Assembly: GCA_041397865.1 (NCBI GenBank)
Contig: JAWKVT010000001.1
Span: 62,001 to 126,000, forward strand
Source: TMED27 sp041397865
Lineage (GTDB): Bacteria; Pseudomonadota; Alphaproteobacteria; Micavibrionales; Micavibrionaceae
Length of the DNA: 64,000 bases
Direction of reading: 5' to 3'
Below the pieces are notes generated by a model, which did not search any database, was not told where the DNA came from, and saw nothing but the letters and a program-made list of their open reading frames with translations. Position 1 is the stretch's first letter. Each line of letters opens with the position of its first letter. This document shows positions 42,912 to 52,661 of this stretch, one piece after another. Made by a program: the position numbers and the translations under genes.

Positions 42912-44914
42912 TCGTTATAGCGGGTGGTTTCTTTAAGGGTGCGCCGTTCGCCTTCGCCCGTTGCCGGGCGGAGGTTGTGCAGGGTCTCTTCATGCAGTTG
43001 CCTGTCCCTGTCGGAACGGAAGAACAACTGCCCCAGAATTTCTTCAAAACTGCTCGCAGGCATGAAGTCATTGCGGTTAAAGGCCGGATACTGGCCGAGT
43101 GAACGGCGCATGACATTGGCCCAGATCTGCGCCGGAAAGCTGCCCCCTGTCACGTTTTTCATCGGAGAGTTATCGTCATTGCCCAGCCACACGGCCCCGA
43201 CAAGCTCGCGGGTAAAGCCGATGAACAAGGCATCGCGGCTGCCGTCGCTGGTGCCGGTCTTCCCTGCCGCCGGTACGCCGATCTGCGCCCCGCGCCCGGT
43301 GCCGTATTCCATGACGCTGCTCATCATCGCGGTGATGTTTTTAATGTTATGCCCGGCGAAAACCCGTTTCATGCCTTTATTATGTGGCCGCTGGTAATAA
43401 AGCTCGCCTGTTTCTTGCGATGTGATTTTGGTAATGCCGTAAGGCGCGGCCTGTAACCCGCCGTTGGAAATGGTCGCGTAAGCCCCGGCCATTTCAAGCA
43501 GCGTAACGCCGCTGGAACCAAGCGCCAGAGACAGGTTCGGCTCCAGTTCTGCGGTAATGCCCATGCGCCGGGCGGTGTCGATCACCGCAGGCGGGCCGAC
43601 ATCCTTCATAAGCTGATAGGCCACGGTGTTGAGGGAGTAGGTCAGGGCCTCTTCCAGCGTGACCTCGCCGTAATATTTATGGCCGAAATTTTTAGGGCGG
43701 TAACGGCCCCGGGTAATCGGCTCATCCATGATGAGGTCCTGCGGGTCCCACCCGTTTTCAAGGGCGGTAAGATAAACCAGAGGCTTAAAGGACGAGCCGG
43801 GCGGGCGCAGAGCTTGCGTGGCGCGGTTAAACTGGCTTCCGGAATAGTTCCGCCCGCCGATCAGCGCGACAACCGCGCCGTTCGGGCGCATGACAACCAT
43901 GGCCCCTTGCGAGATTTCGCGCTCCTTGCCGTTTTGTTCAATGGCCGAGGCGATTGCATCCTGCACAGAGCGTTGGATCTTCGGGTTGAGTGTGGTTTCG
44001 ATTACCAGATCTTCTTGCGGGGTGCCGATAAGCGCGTCAAGCTGGTCCACGATCCAGTCCGTATAATAGCGATCAGCCATAAGATCCGTCGGCTTTTGCG
44101 TGGGCTTTGGCGGAGTTTTTGCATCGCCTTTTGCTTGCTGCTCTGTGATATACCCGGCATCAACCATCGCATTTAAAACGGTTTCCGCTCGCTGTTTCGA
44201 CAGGCCCGGATTGCTCAAAGGCGAATAGCGCGATGGCGCTTTAAGCAGCCCGGCAAGGGTCGCGGCTTCACGCAGGGTAATCTGCTCCACGGGAACCTTG
44301 AAATAAAGCTTCGCCGCAGCATCCACCCCGTAAACGCCGGAGCCGAGATAAACGCGGTTCAGATAGGCCGAGAGAATTTCATCCTTGGACAATTCGTACT
44401 CCAGCCAGAAAGCCAGCATGGCCTCCTGTATCTTGCGCTTGAGCGTGCGCTCCTGCGAGAGAAACAGGTTCTTGGCAAGCTGTTGCGTAATGGTCGAGCC
44501 GCCCTGCGCCACGCGCCCCTCGCGAACGTTAACGAACATCGCGCGGGCAAGCCCCAGCGGGTCAAGACCGAAATGATGATAAAAACGGCGGTCTTCAATC
44601 GCCAGAACCGCCTGCACCAGATAAGGAGGAAGGTCTTTAGTCGCAACCTTGTTGCCGACGATTTCGCCGTATCGGGCAACCACAGAGCCGTCCGCCGCCT
44701 TGACGATAATCGCGCGTTTGCGCTCGAAACTGGCATTTTCGGTGATGTCGGGAAGCTCCTGCGCATACCACGCAAACAGCCCGGCCAGCGCAATGCCGCC
44801 CCAAAGGCCGATGACAAACAACCACTTAACCGCAAAACGCAGAAAGCCTTTGCTCTGCTTCTTAGTCTTTTTTGCGGGTTTACGCGTGGTTTTCTTCTTG
44901 CTTTTTTTTGACAT
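42908..44914 (-). CDS. Class A penicillin-binding protein (PBP1a family)
   Basis: A bifunctional peptidoglycan glycosyltransferase/transpeptidase, 668 residues. A Lys-rich cytoplasmic tail and membrane anchor (residues 25-50) precede the GT51 domain (AIEDRRFYHHFGLDPLG; GGSTITQQLAKNLFLS; LSAYLNRVYLGSGVYG). The transpeptidase domain has SSFKPLVYL (SxxK), SLNTV (SxN) and GKTGTSDG (KTG). It lacks the long inserts of E. coli PBP1a and is a compact form. It is divergent from the gene at 44964. Confidence 0.94.
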   Translation of the reverse strand: MSKKSKKKTTRKPAKKTKKQSKGFLRFAVKWLFVIGLWGGIALAGLFAWYAQELPDITENASFERKRAIIVKAADGSVVARYGEIVGNKVATKDLPPYLVQAVLAIEDRRFYHHFGLDPLGLARAMFVNVREGRVAQGGSTITQQLAKNLFLSQERTLKRKIQEAMLAFWLEYELSKDEILSAYLNRVYLGSGVYGVDAAAKLYFKVPVEQITLREAATLAGLLKAPSRYSPLSNPGLSKQRAETVLNAMVDAGYITEQQAKGDAKTPPKPTQKPTDLMADRYYTDWIVDQLDALIGTPQEDLVIETTLNPKIQRSVQDAIASAIEQNGKEREISQGAMVVMRPNGAVVALIGGRNYSGSQFNRATQALRPPGSSFKPLVYLTALENGWDPQDLIMDEPITRGRYRPKNFGHKYYGEVTLEEALTYSLNTVAYQLMKDVGPPAVIDTARRMGITAELEPNLSLALGSSGVTLLEMAGAYATISNGGLQAAPYGITKITSQETGELYYQRPHNKGMKRVFAGHNIKNITAMMSSVMEYGTGRGAQIGVPAAGKTGTSDGSRDALFIGFTRELVGAVWLGNDDNSPMKNVTGGSFPAQIWANVMRRSLGQYPAFNRNDFMPASSFEEILGQLFFRSDRDRQLHEETLHNLRPATGEGERRTLKETTRYND

Positions 44915-44963
44915 AACGTTTAAATGTTCTTCCGAGCTAGCGATAACATAAAGGAAGGCCCCA

Positions 44964-45755
44964 ATGTTGCAACATTTTATTCCCGCTATTTTAAAAGCGC
45001 AGGAAGGCGTGCATGCCGTAAGGCGTCATTTCGCTCTTTTCGATCTTGAAAAGATTATGGCGGTTGACGAGGCGCTTTTGTCACATGACATGCCTGTGGT
45101 GAAGAAAGGGGTTTTGTATATTGACGGCGAGGGGACAGCGACCGCAGCCGTGGCGCAAGAGGCCGCGAAGCTTTTCAACGAAGGGAATTACGATTGCGTG
45201 GTGATGGCCGGTGGACGCAAGCCGCATCAGGACCCCAAAAAACATGCCGTTTTCCCGCAAGTGTTGAAAAGCGGGCTGCATTTACCTCAGCGCGATGATA
45301 CCGAGGCGGAGTACGCCGCGCGGGAGTTTTCGCGCTATGCGGATCATCTGAATCATGAAAAATGGAAGCGCTATGCGCAAGAAGGGCGCATTCATGTCAT
45401 TTCACGGGGAAATGCGGCCAGTGATAAGGTTGAAGCCTGCCGGGATATTTTTAACAAGGCCGGGTTGGTGCAGGCTGTGACGCTGCCCTATACGGTCCCG
45501 CGTCTGGTCGGCACGTTTAAGAAATATGCACCCGATGTTGCTGTAACGGCCAAAGGGGTATGGCCGTTCGGGATTACGCGGGACAATTGGAAAGACTGGC
45601 ATATTTCCCATGGCGTTGTGATGCGGGAATTCGCGGTTGCCGGGCCGGGGAAAAACGGAGAGGAGTCGAAATATGAGAAGGCCGGGTACTTTATTCGCAC
45701 AGATTTAGAAGAAGCGGGCAAAAAGGCATTAGCTGTCGAGGCTAATTGCAACTAA
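44964..45755 (+). CDS. DUF218/YdcF-like protein
   Basis: A 263-residue protein with a Rossmann-like first half (GNYDCVVMAGGRKPHQDPKKHAVFPQVLKSGL) and later RIHVISRGNAASDKVEACRDIFNKAG, LVQAVTLPYTVPRLVGTFKKYAP. The pattern resembles DUF218 (SanA/YdcF) proteins, whose function is poorly known. Unlike SanA there is no N-terminal membrane anchor. It overlaps the convergent GNAT gene by 14 bases. Confidence 0.45.
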   Translation: MLQHFIPAILKAQEGVHAVRRHFALFDLEKIMAVDEALLSHDMPVVKKGVLYIDGEGTATAAVAQEAAKLFNEGNYDCVVMAGGRKPHQDPKKHAVFPQVLKSGLHLPQRDDTEAEYAAREFSRYADHLNHEKWKRYAQEGRIHVISRGNAASDKVEACRDIFNKAGLVQAVTLPYTVPRLVGTFKKYAPDVAVTAKGVWPFGITRDNWKDWHISHGVVMREFAVAGPGKNGEESKYEKAGYFIRTDLEEAGKKALAVEANCN

Positions 45756-46275
45756 GCCAATACCGTAGGCGGGCAGGGAATTTGTCGGTGGCGGCGGTTT
45801 CGTCTTCAAGCTCCGCGCCGCAAAATTCCAGAATGTGTATTCCGGCCTTGCTTTTGGGGTCAACGGTAATCAAGGCGCGGTCAATCCCGAAATGGCATAT
45901 ATAGGGCATGCCTTTTTGCAGGATTTTCTTGCCGAAACCTTTTCCGCGCATGGACGGGCGGATAACGAAATTGATATGACCGCCCCATTTTTCAAGATGC
46001 CAGTTCAGGCGGTGGCGGATGTTGAAAGTACCGATATATTTATCTTCCTTCACCAGCCAGAGAATGGTTTCGGGAACCGGCTCCACCCAGTCAGCATAGG
46101 GTTTATGGAGATGGCGGCGGCCTTCATTCAGATCATCGACGAATTTCTGAAAATTGTTTTCAATCTCGCGGCGGTCCAGAAACTGGTAACGCCCCTCGGC
46201 GTGAAATTCGCCGAGTGCTTCAAGATAGCTGTCTTTATATTGGATATTGGGTTTGACCAGTTTTGAGGCTGACAT
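45742..46275 (-). CDS. GNAT-family acetyltransferase
   Basis: A 177-residue acetyl-CoA-dependent acyltransferase. Motif A is clear: HINFVIRPSMRGKGFGKKIL with the R/Q-x-x-G-x-G pyrophosphate loop. It is followed by GIDRALITVDPKSKAGIHILEFCGAELE, the motif B region. The substrate cannot be inferred. It is convergent with the gene ending at 45755 and divergent from the acyltransferase at 46360. Confidence 0.85.
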   Translation of the reverse strand: MSASKLVKPNIQYKDSYLEALGEFHAEGRYQFLDRREIENNFQKFVDDLNEGRRHLHKPYADWVEPVPETILWLVKEDKYIGTFNIRHRLNWHLEKWGGHINFVIRPSMRGKGFGKKILQKGMPYICHFGIDRALITVDPKSKAGIHILEFCGAELEDETAATDKFPARLRYWLSCN

Positions 46276-46359
46276 GATTTTCTATGGGGATTTCGTGTTA
46301 AAACCGTTACACTTATAATTAAGGTTAATCTTTCAGGCGTTTTTGAATCAGGGTTCTAC

Positions 46360-47604
46360 GTGCATCACATTTCAAACCGAATAGCTGTTCTCGACGGTCT
46401 GCGGGCTTTGGCCATCCTTCTTGTTTTGCTCCGTCACTCAATCAAACCGTTTTGGTCTGATTTATCCGATCCTTATATACCACTCGGCCCGATTGATCTA
46501 GGGGCTATTTTTATAAATGGCTGGATGGGGGTGGACCTGTTTTTTGTCCTCAGCGGTTTTCTGATTTCCTCGCATCTGTTGCAGGGGCTGGGGAAGGGGC
46601 GTCCTTTAGGGCCGGTGTTAAGGAGCTATATCCCGCGCCGTTTTTTTCGCATCGCACCTGTGTATTATTTTGTACTGGCGCTGGCGGTTTTCGGATTGTT
46701 CCCGTTTTATCCGTATCCGCAAAGCTATGAAAATATCGTCTGGCGAGTTCTGTATCACCTCATATTCATGCAGGATTACTGGCCCTCGGACATTGTGGTT
46801 GTGTTCTGGTCGCTGGCGATTGAGATCAAGTTTTATGTGCTCGCGCCGTTTTTGATTTACGGCCTGCTGAAATTAAAAAATATAGCCGCACAGGCGGCTC
46901 TGCTCGTCGCGCTTGTGATATCGCAGCCGCTTTTGCGCGCCGGGTTTGCCCCTGATGCTCAAGGATTCGAAGCCTATTTCGAAACGGTGCGCACATCGTT
47001 CCATTTCTGTCTGGACGGGCTGTTGCTGGGTATGCTTGCCGCGCTGTTGTGGAACCATGAACGCTTGCGCGCCATATTGTCGCGCCCCGTACCGGCTTCG
47101 GCCCTGTTCTTCGGCGGGGCGCTGCTTGTTCTGGGGCTGGCAGCCTCCGGCCCGCTGGTAGATCTGGAGGTAAGCGGGTTTGATAAGTCGTGGCTTGTTA
47201 CCGTGATTTCATGCGGCTTTACCGCCATGCTGCTGGGCTTGCTGGGCGGCGCATTCGGGCACAGGCTGTTTTGCGCACGCGGCTTGACCTTTATCGCGCT
47301 GATTTCCTACAGCCTGTATCTGGTGCATCTGCCGCTGCTGTATCTGGCGGAAATTGCTACGCGGCGCTTTGTTGACTTGGACGCGCTCAGCGAAGGCGTG
47401 GCCTATGTGTTTTACCTGCCTGTGTTCATGGCGCTGTGCGTGTTTGTCTCAACCGCGCTGTATGTTTTTATCGAGAAACCGTTTATCAACTGGTCGAAGA
47501 AAAAATTCAGCCCCGCTCCGGCTTTAAAGAAGGAGGAGGGCGGCAAGACCGAGAAAGGCGAAAAACCCGACCACATCGGTCACAGTGGTCAGAAAGACGG
47601 TTGA
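46360..47604 (+). CDS. Acyltransferase 3 family membrane protein (OafA/YrhL-like)
   Basis: A 414-residue integral membrane acyltransferase that probably modifies a surface polysaccharide or lipid. The N-terminus RIAVLDGLRALAILLVLLRH carries the family His after the first helix. GWMGVDLFFVLSGFLIS and RFFRIAPVYYF follow, then about ten hydrophobic helices. The start is GTG at 46360. The last 27 codons, a charged tail (PALKKEEGGKTEKGEK), overlap the 3' end of the convergent mgtE gene by 81 bases. Confidence 0.9.
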   Translation: MHHISNRIAVLDGLRALAILLVLLRHSIKPFWSDLSDPYIPLGPIDLGAIFINGWMGVDLFFVLSGFLISSHLLQGLGKGRPLGPVLRSYIPRRFFRIAPVYYFVLALAVFGLFPFYPYPQSYENIVWRVLYHLIFMQDYWPSDIVVVFWSLAIEIKFYVLAPFLIYGLLKLKNIAAQAALLVALVISQPLLRAGFAPDAQGFEAYFETVRTSFHFCLDGLLLGMLAALLWNHERLRAILSRPVPASALFFGGALLVLGLAASGPLVDLEVSGFDKSWLVTVISCGFTAMLLGLLGGAFGHRLFCARGLTFIALISYSLYLVHLPLLYLAEIATRRFVDLDALSEGVAYVFYLPVFMALCVFVSTALYVFIEKPFINWSKKKFSPAPALKKEEGGKTEKGEKPDHIGHSGQKDG

Positions 47605-48918
47605 GGCCACCGCCGGGTCGGAACCTGTGCGGCTCAGTATAACCGGAATGGCCGCGCCAAAAAGCCCGGCAACCATAAGGTTGATAATCATCGCCGCGGC
47701 GATAACCGCGCCAAGCATGGTGCTGGAAAACCAAAACGCCGTGATAATGCCGGTGATAAAGGCAAAGGCAACACCGTTCAGCGAGCCGACAATGGTTTCC
47801 TTCCAGATAATTCGCGCAGTGTTCGTATCCGAAAGTTCTTTTGTTGCCAAAGCGCGAACCGCAACGGTAAGCGCCTGCGTTCCCGCATTGCCGCCCATAG
47901 AGGCCACAATAGGCATAAGAACTGCCAGCGCAACGATTTGCTCAATCGTCGCATCGAAAAATGAAATAACGATAGAAGCAAGAATGGCCGTAAGCAGGTT
48001 CACAAACAGCCAGCGAAAGCGTGTGCCCGTAGTGGCCCAGACCGCGCGGTAAAGGTCGCCATGTTCCACCCCGGCCATTTTCATGATGTCTTCATGGGCT
48101 TCTTCGTCGATAACGTCAACGATATCGTCAATCGTGATAACGCCCAGCAACCGCTCGTCGGCATCGACAACCGGGGCGGAGATAATATTGTCCCGGCGGA
48201 AAAGGTGCGCCACTTCTTCCTGATCCATATCCGCAGGGATAAGCTGGCTGTTTGCCGTGGCCAGATCGGAAATCTTTTCATCACGCCGCTTGCGGATAAG
48301 CCTGTTCAGCGGAATATGCCCCTTAACATGATAGGCGGGGTCAATCACAAACAGGTCAAAGAAATCTTCCGGCAGATCTTCCGACGCCGCGCGCAGATAG
48401 TCAATCGTTTTGCCCACCGTCCAGATTTCCGGAATAGCCACCACCTCGCGCTGCATCAAACGCCCGGCGGAATCCTCAGGGAAGCTCAGCCCTTCTTCGA
48501 CCGCCATACGGGTTTTCGCGGAAAGCTTGTGAATGATCTCCTGCTGAAAACCGTCATCCAGTGTTTGGATCAGGTCAAGCGCATCGTCGCTTTCCAGCGC
48601 GGCGATAATATTGGCAACCTGCTGCGCGGGCATTTGCTCCAGAGTCGCGCGGCCCAGCTCCGTATCCATCTCGGTAAAAACCTCGGGATCAAGGCTGTCG
48701 CCGTACATGTGAATGATTTCGCTACGATCTTCCTGCGTCGCCTTTGACAAAAGATCCGCCGTATCGGCGGGGCTAAGCTCGTCCAGCACCGCGCAGACGG
48801 TATCGGAATCCTCCGAATGCAGGGCGTCGAGCGCGCTGCGGATATCCTCATCGCTCAGAGTAAAGGACAGCTCTTCCTGAGATTGCGGGCCTTGCGCTGT
48901 TTTTATGTCGTCGCTCAT
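47524..48918 (-). CDS. mgtE: Magnesium transporter MgtE
   Basis: A Mg2+ channel/transporter of the inner membrane, 464 residues. The N domain covers about residues 20-150 (PADTADLLSKATQED, LEQMPAQQVANIIAAL). Two CBS domains (about 150-280) contain GHIPLNRLI and LLGVITIDDIVDVIDEEAHEDIMKM. The five-helix pore domain has IVASMGGNAGTQALTVAVRALAT, the family signature. The final helix ends GFFAFLGLAALLLL. Its 3' 81 bases are antisense to the acyltransferase tail. Confidence 0.95.
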   Translation of the reverse strand: MSDDIKTAQGPQSQEELSFTLSDEDIRSALDALHSEDSDTVCAVLDELSPADTADLLSKATQEDRSEIIHMYGDSLDPEVFTEMDTELGRATLEQMPAQQVANIIAALESDDALDLIQTLDDGFQQEIIHKLSAKTRMAVEEGLSFPEDSAGRLMQREVVAIPEIWTVGKTIDYLRAASEDLPEDFFDLFVIDPAYHVKGHIPLNRLIRKRRDEKISDLATANSQLIPADMDQEEVAHLFRRDNIISAPVVDADERLLGVITIDDIVDVIDEEAHEDIMKMAGVEHGDLYRAVWATTGTRFRWLFVNLLTAILASIVISFFDATIEQIVALAVLMPIVASMGGNAGTQALTVAVRALATKELSDTNTARIIWKETIVGSLNGVAFAFITGIITAFWFSSTMLGAVIAAAMIINLMVAGLFGAAIPVILSRTGSDPAVASTVFLTTVTDVVGFFAFLGLAALLLL

Positions 48919-49076
48919 ACGCGTGATCCTGTTGTTAAGAAGAGCGCCGGGAGCGCGCCCCTAACATCCATGAAAAGGGCGCAGAGATCAAGGGTGAGGT
49001 TTTTTGTTGACATAAGGTTTTCGGATTGCTAACAAGGCAAGATTATTCATAACTTTAAGGTTTAGGAGCGCGCGCG

Positions 49077-49748
49077 ATGCCCTTTGATGAGCAAATAAAA
49101 AGACTTGAGGAGAGGGGCGATTGTTACGCTTTGACTGATTTTGCTCTTGAACAACCAGAATCGCTCCCTTTGGCGATAGAAGCGCTGGGGCGTATGGGCG
49201 GCGACGAAGCAGCGGGGTAGATTAGCCGGATTGGTTTTTTTAGGGATGAACATGCCGCTGAAGCAGCATATGCGCTGGAGGAAATAGGTACGGATGAAGC
49301 TATGCGGCAGATAGGCCGTATCGGTCTTGCTCATGATAAGCATACTATTGACCTGCTTCAACAGGTTCTTGTTAAGGGCGATGAACTGGCGCAAACGCAT
49401 GCAGAAAATTTAAAGAATTATCCGGGGGCTTGTGAAGCGGCATTGGCACTGACTTTAAAAGTAGTTGATCCCGGAACAAAAAATTCTCCCGGCTTTTTGG
49501 TCAGAAGGCTGGAGTCGCATAAACATCCCTCCCAGGATGACAGCTTGCAAGGGTTTCTTATCGGCGTTTCTAACTCTCCTTTATTGCCTGATAGTTTTAG
49601 AAACAGTGAAACAGACTGGCCGTTATACACCATCTTTCAACACGCTCACGATCGCGTGAACACACCGGAGCGGCAGGCGCTCCTTGCATATAACGCTTTA
49701 GAGTTGAGCGTAGAAAAATACCCGGCCCTGCGTCCCGATGACGCATAA
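49077..49748 (+). pseudogene. HEAT-like repeat protein interrupted by an amber codon
   Basis: One frame runs from ATG 49077 to TAA 49748 (223 codons) with a single TAG at 49218-49220. The two sides belong together: IEALGRMGGDEAAG before the stop and ISRIGFFRDEHAAEAAYALEEIGTDEAMRQIGRIG after it continue a HEAT-like helical pattern. The stop replaces a position where CAG (Gln) would fit, so one C-to-T change explains it. TTTAGGAG precedes the ATG. Either a recent nonsense mutation or readthrough; the C-terminal part has an ATG at 49302 but no good ribosome site. Confidence 0.7.
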
Positions 49749-49755
49749 CCCCCGC

Positions 49756-52161
49756 TTACTTCACCGCAGCTTTAAGATCGCGCGGAGCGTTCTCCTTGTT
49801 TTCCTCGGCAAAGACCTGTGCGCCCACAGTGGCCAGCGATGTCACGTTCACAATCCCGCGCGCGGAGACAAACGGCGTAATGATATGAACGGGCTGCGCC
49901 GCGCCCAGCAGGATCGGGCCGATATTAATCCCTTCGGAAAACACCTTGGTCATGTTAAAGGCGATATTCGCCGCCTCGACATTGGGCATGATGAACAAAT
50001 TGGCCTGCCCCTCCAGCGTTGAGTTCGGCATGATCTTGCTGCGGATATCTTGCGACAGCGCCGCATCGGCATGCATTTCTCCGTCAATCTCAAGATCCGG
50101 GTCGCGCCGGCGGATATCCTGATAGGCGCTGCGCATTTTCACAGCCGACGCGTGGTTCGCACTGCCGAAATTGGAATGCGAGAGCAGGGCGACTTTCGGC
50201 TTGATCCCGAAACGCCGGACTTCCTCCGCCGCCATCAGAGTCATTTCCGAGATCTGGGCGATCGACGGGTCCGGGTTAATCTGCGTGTCGGTAAAGAAAT
50301 ACGTACCTTTGGAATTCAGCAGCCCGCTCATCGCAGAAGGAGTTTCTACGCCGGGCTTGAGGCCGATCACGTCGATAATATGCTTAAGGTGGTTCGCATA
50401 TTGGCCGACAGTTCCACAAATAAGGGAGTCCGCTTCTCCGCGCCGCACCATAAGCGCGCCGATAACCGTGGTGTTGGTGCGCAGAACCCGCTTGGCCAGA
50501 ACCGGCGTAATGCCCTTGCGCTCCATGATGGCGTGATAGTCCTCCCAATATTCGCGGTAGCGCGGATCGTCTTCCGGATCGACAATATCGTAATCTTCCC
50601 CGGACTTTAGACGCAGGCCGAGCTTCTCAACCCGGTCTGTCACGACTTTCTGACGCCCGATGATGATCGGCTTGACAATCCCCTCATCCACGGCGGTTTG
50701 TATGGCCTGAAGAACGTTCTCTTCCTCGCCTTCACAGTAAACGATGCGCTTGGGGTTTTCCTTCGCGCGGGTATAGATCGGACGCATGATAAGCTGCGTG
50801 CGGATAAAGAACTGCTGGAGCTTGTGCTTATAGGCTTCGAAATCCTCGATAGGCCGCGTAGCCACGCCGCTTTCCATCGCCGCTTTGGCCACCGCCAGCG
50901 GCAGATCGACGATCAGGCGCGGATCGAACGGTTTGGGGATAAGGTAGTCAGGGCCGAACTCAAGCTCTTCGCCGCTATAAACGCTGGCGACTTCGGCGAT
51001 AATTTCCTTGCGCGCCAGCGCGGCAATGGCATCAACGCAGGCGGCCTTCATTTCCTCATTGATCTTGGTTGCGCCGACATCAAGAGCGCCGCGGAACATG
51101 AAAGGAAAACACAGAACGTTGTTAACCTGATTCGGATAATCCGAGCGGCCCGTACAGATCAGCGCATCCGGTTTGGCCTCCAGAGCTTCTTCCGGCATGA
51201 TTTCCGGCGTCGGGTTCGCCAAGGTCATCAGAAGGGGCTTTTTGCCCATGGAGGCAACCATATCTTTATTCAGGACGTTCGGACCGGAAAGGCCGAGGAA
51301 AACATCCGCGCCCTTGATCGCGTCTTTAAGTTCGCGGTGTTTCGTATCGTTGGCAAATGCTTCCTTTTGCGGGTCCATACTTTCGTTGCGGCCTTTATAG
51401 ACCACCCCGGCGCGGTCGCACACGATGATGTTTTCTTTCTTCAGCCCCGCCGCGTTAACAAGCAGATTCAGGCAGGAAATGGCCGACGCCCCCGCGCCCG
51501 AGGCCACAAGCTTGATCTTCGCCGGATCGCGCCCGGAAATGGTCAGCCAGTTCTTAAAGGCCGCCGTAACGATAATCGCCGTACCGTGCTGGTCGTCGTG
51601 GAAAACCGGAATATTCATGCGCGCTTTCAGGCGTCTTTCAATTTCAAAACATTCCGGAGCCTTGATATCCTCAAGGTTAATCCCGCCATAGGTCGGCTCA
51701 AGCGAAGCGACGATATCGACAAAGCGCTGGATATAGGTCTCGCTGTCATAGTTATCTTTGTTCTTGTCCGTTTCAAGCTGGGTCGCGCACTGCGTCGTCA
51801 TGTCGATTTCAACATCGACGGAATCAATATTTGCGAATTTTTTAAACAGGACGGATTTCCCCTCCATAACAGGCTTCGACGCCAGCGCGCCGAGGCTGCC
51901 CAGTCCCAGAACCGCCGTCCCTTCGGTAATCACCGCAACCGTGTTGCCCTTGGCCGTGTAGTCATAGGCCGTAAGCGGGTCTTTGGCGATTTCCTCACAC
52001 GGCGCGGCAACGCCGGGGGAGTAGGCAAGAGCAAGGTCGCGCTGCGTCGCCAGCGCGGTTGTGGGTTTCAACGCCACTTTACCCGGCTCGGGAAAGCGGT
52101 GGTAGTCCAGCGCGTCTGCCCACAGGGCTTCTTTCGTATCTTTGGGGCTGCTTTTTGTCAT
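49756..52161 (-). CDS. maeB: NADP-dependent malic enzyme with phosphotransacetylase domain
   Basis: It decarboxylates malate to pyruvate, producing NADPH, 801 residues. The malic enzyme part (about 1-430) has YSPGVAAPCEEIAKDP, GSLGALASKPVMEGKS, HDDQHGTAIIVTAA and LVASGAGASAISCLNL. The C-terminal part (about 440-790) is the phosphotransacetylase-like regulatory domain (IVYCEGEEENVLQA; VALLSHSNFGSA; GPILLGAAQPVHI). The fusion is the usual MaeB form in proteobacteria. The PTA domain is thought to be regulatory, sensing acetyl-CoA. Confidence 0.96.
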   Translation of the reverse strand: MTKSSPKDTKEALWADALDYHRFPEPGKVALKPTTALATQRDLALAYSPGVAAPCEEIAKDPLTAYDYTAKGNTVAVITEGTAVLGLGSLGALASKPVMEGKSVLFKKFANIDSVDVEIDMTTQCATQLETDKNKDNYDSETYIQRFVDIVASLEPTYGGINLEDIKAPECFEIERRLKARMNIPVFHDDQHGTAIIVTAAFKNWLTISGRDPAKIKLVASGAGASAISCLNLLVNAAGLKKENIIVCDRAGVVYKGRNESMDPQKEAFANDTKHRELKDAIKGADVFLGLSGPNVLNKDMVASMGKKPLLMTLANPTPEIMPEEALEAKPDALICTGRSDYPNQVNNVLCFPFMFRGALDVGATKINEEMKAACVDAIAALARKEIIAEVASVYSGEELEFGPDYLIPKPFDPRLIVDLPLAVAKAAMESGVATRPIEDFEAYKHKLQQFFIRTQLIMRPIYTRAKENPKRIVYCEGEEENVLQAIQTAVDEGIVKPIIIGRQKVVTDRVEKLGLRLKSGEDYDIVDPEDDPRYREYWEDYHAIMERKGITPVLAKRVLRTNTTVIGALMVRRGEADSLICGTVGQYANHLKHIIDVIGLKPGVETPSAMSGLLNSKGTYFFTDTQINPDPSIAQISEMTLMAAEEVRRFGIKPKVALLSHSNFGSANHASAVKMRSAYQDIRRRDPDLEIDGEMHADAALSQDIRSKIMPNSTLEGQANLFIMPNVEAANIAFNMTKVFSEGINIGPILLGAAQPVHIITPFVSARGIVNVTSLATVGAQVFAEENKENAPRDLKAAVK

Positions 52162-52329
52162 ATCCGTAATGCTCCATTATCACCATATTTTCCGGTGCTT
52201 TTCGATAGCGAATACAACGGGCCGATGCAAGGGCTTCTTGTGATGCACTGCGGTAGACAAATAAGTGTTTACATATTGCTGCGTGTGTGCTAGGGTAGCG
52301 GCCATTTAGTGAATGACTGGAGAAAGATT

Positions 52330-52587
52330 ATGAGTTTAACGGAACTTGTAAACAAAGTAAATCAAACAGGTACTATAGATGGAGTTGATCTTGCTGTAGC
52401 GCGGGCTTGTATAGATGAGGCTAAGCTTCAGGCTAAGCAGCTTTTTGACGTGGCTGTTCAACGTAATGAGCGGGGTGAAAAGGATGTTGAGGCAACTCTG
52501 GAGATGATGTCTAGCTCAAATCGTCTTACACAAGGGGTAAACGTTGTTGAGCCTGTGCTTGTGGTTTTAGAGGCGGCTCAAAGATAA
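52330..52587 (+). CDS. Hypothetical small helical protein, 85 residues
   Basis: Start MSLTELVNKVNQTGTIDGVDLAV at 52330, with TGGAGA 7 bases before the ATG. The product is soluble and helical (DEAKLQAKQLFDVAVQRNERGEKDVEATLEMM). No family recognised. More AT-rich than maeB. It lies directly upstream of the tRNA-Leu gene and has no other partner. Confidence 0.5.
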   Translation: MSLTELVNKVNQTGTIDGVDLAVARACIDEAKLQAKQLFDVAVQRNERGEKDVEATLEMMSSSNRLTQGVNVVEPVLVVLEAAQR

Positions 52588-52661
52588 ATTGTTTCGATGT
52601 TTAGCTTGCATGCTTTTCAGGGGTTTGATAAATGGATGCAGTCAACCCGAGAACACAGCAT

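Noticed and set aside
50698..52293. 531-codon plus-strand frame antisense to maeB
   Set aside because: It mirrors the maeB coding sequence and has the Arg/Phe/Gly-rich composition of a shadow frame.
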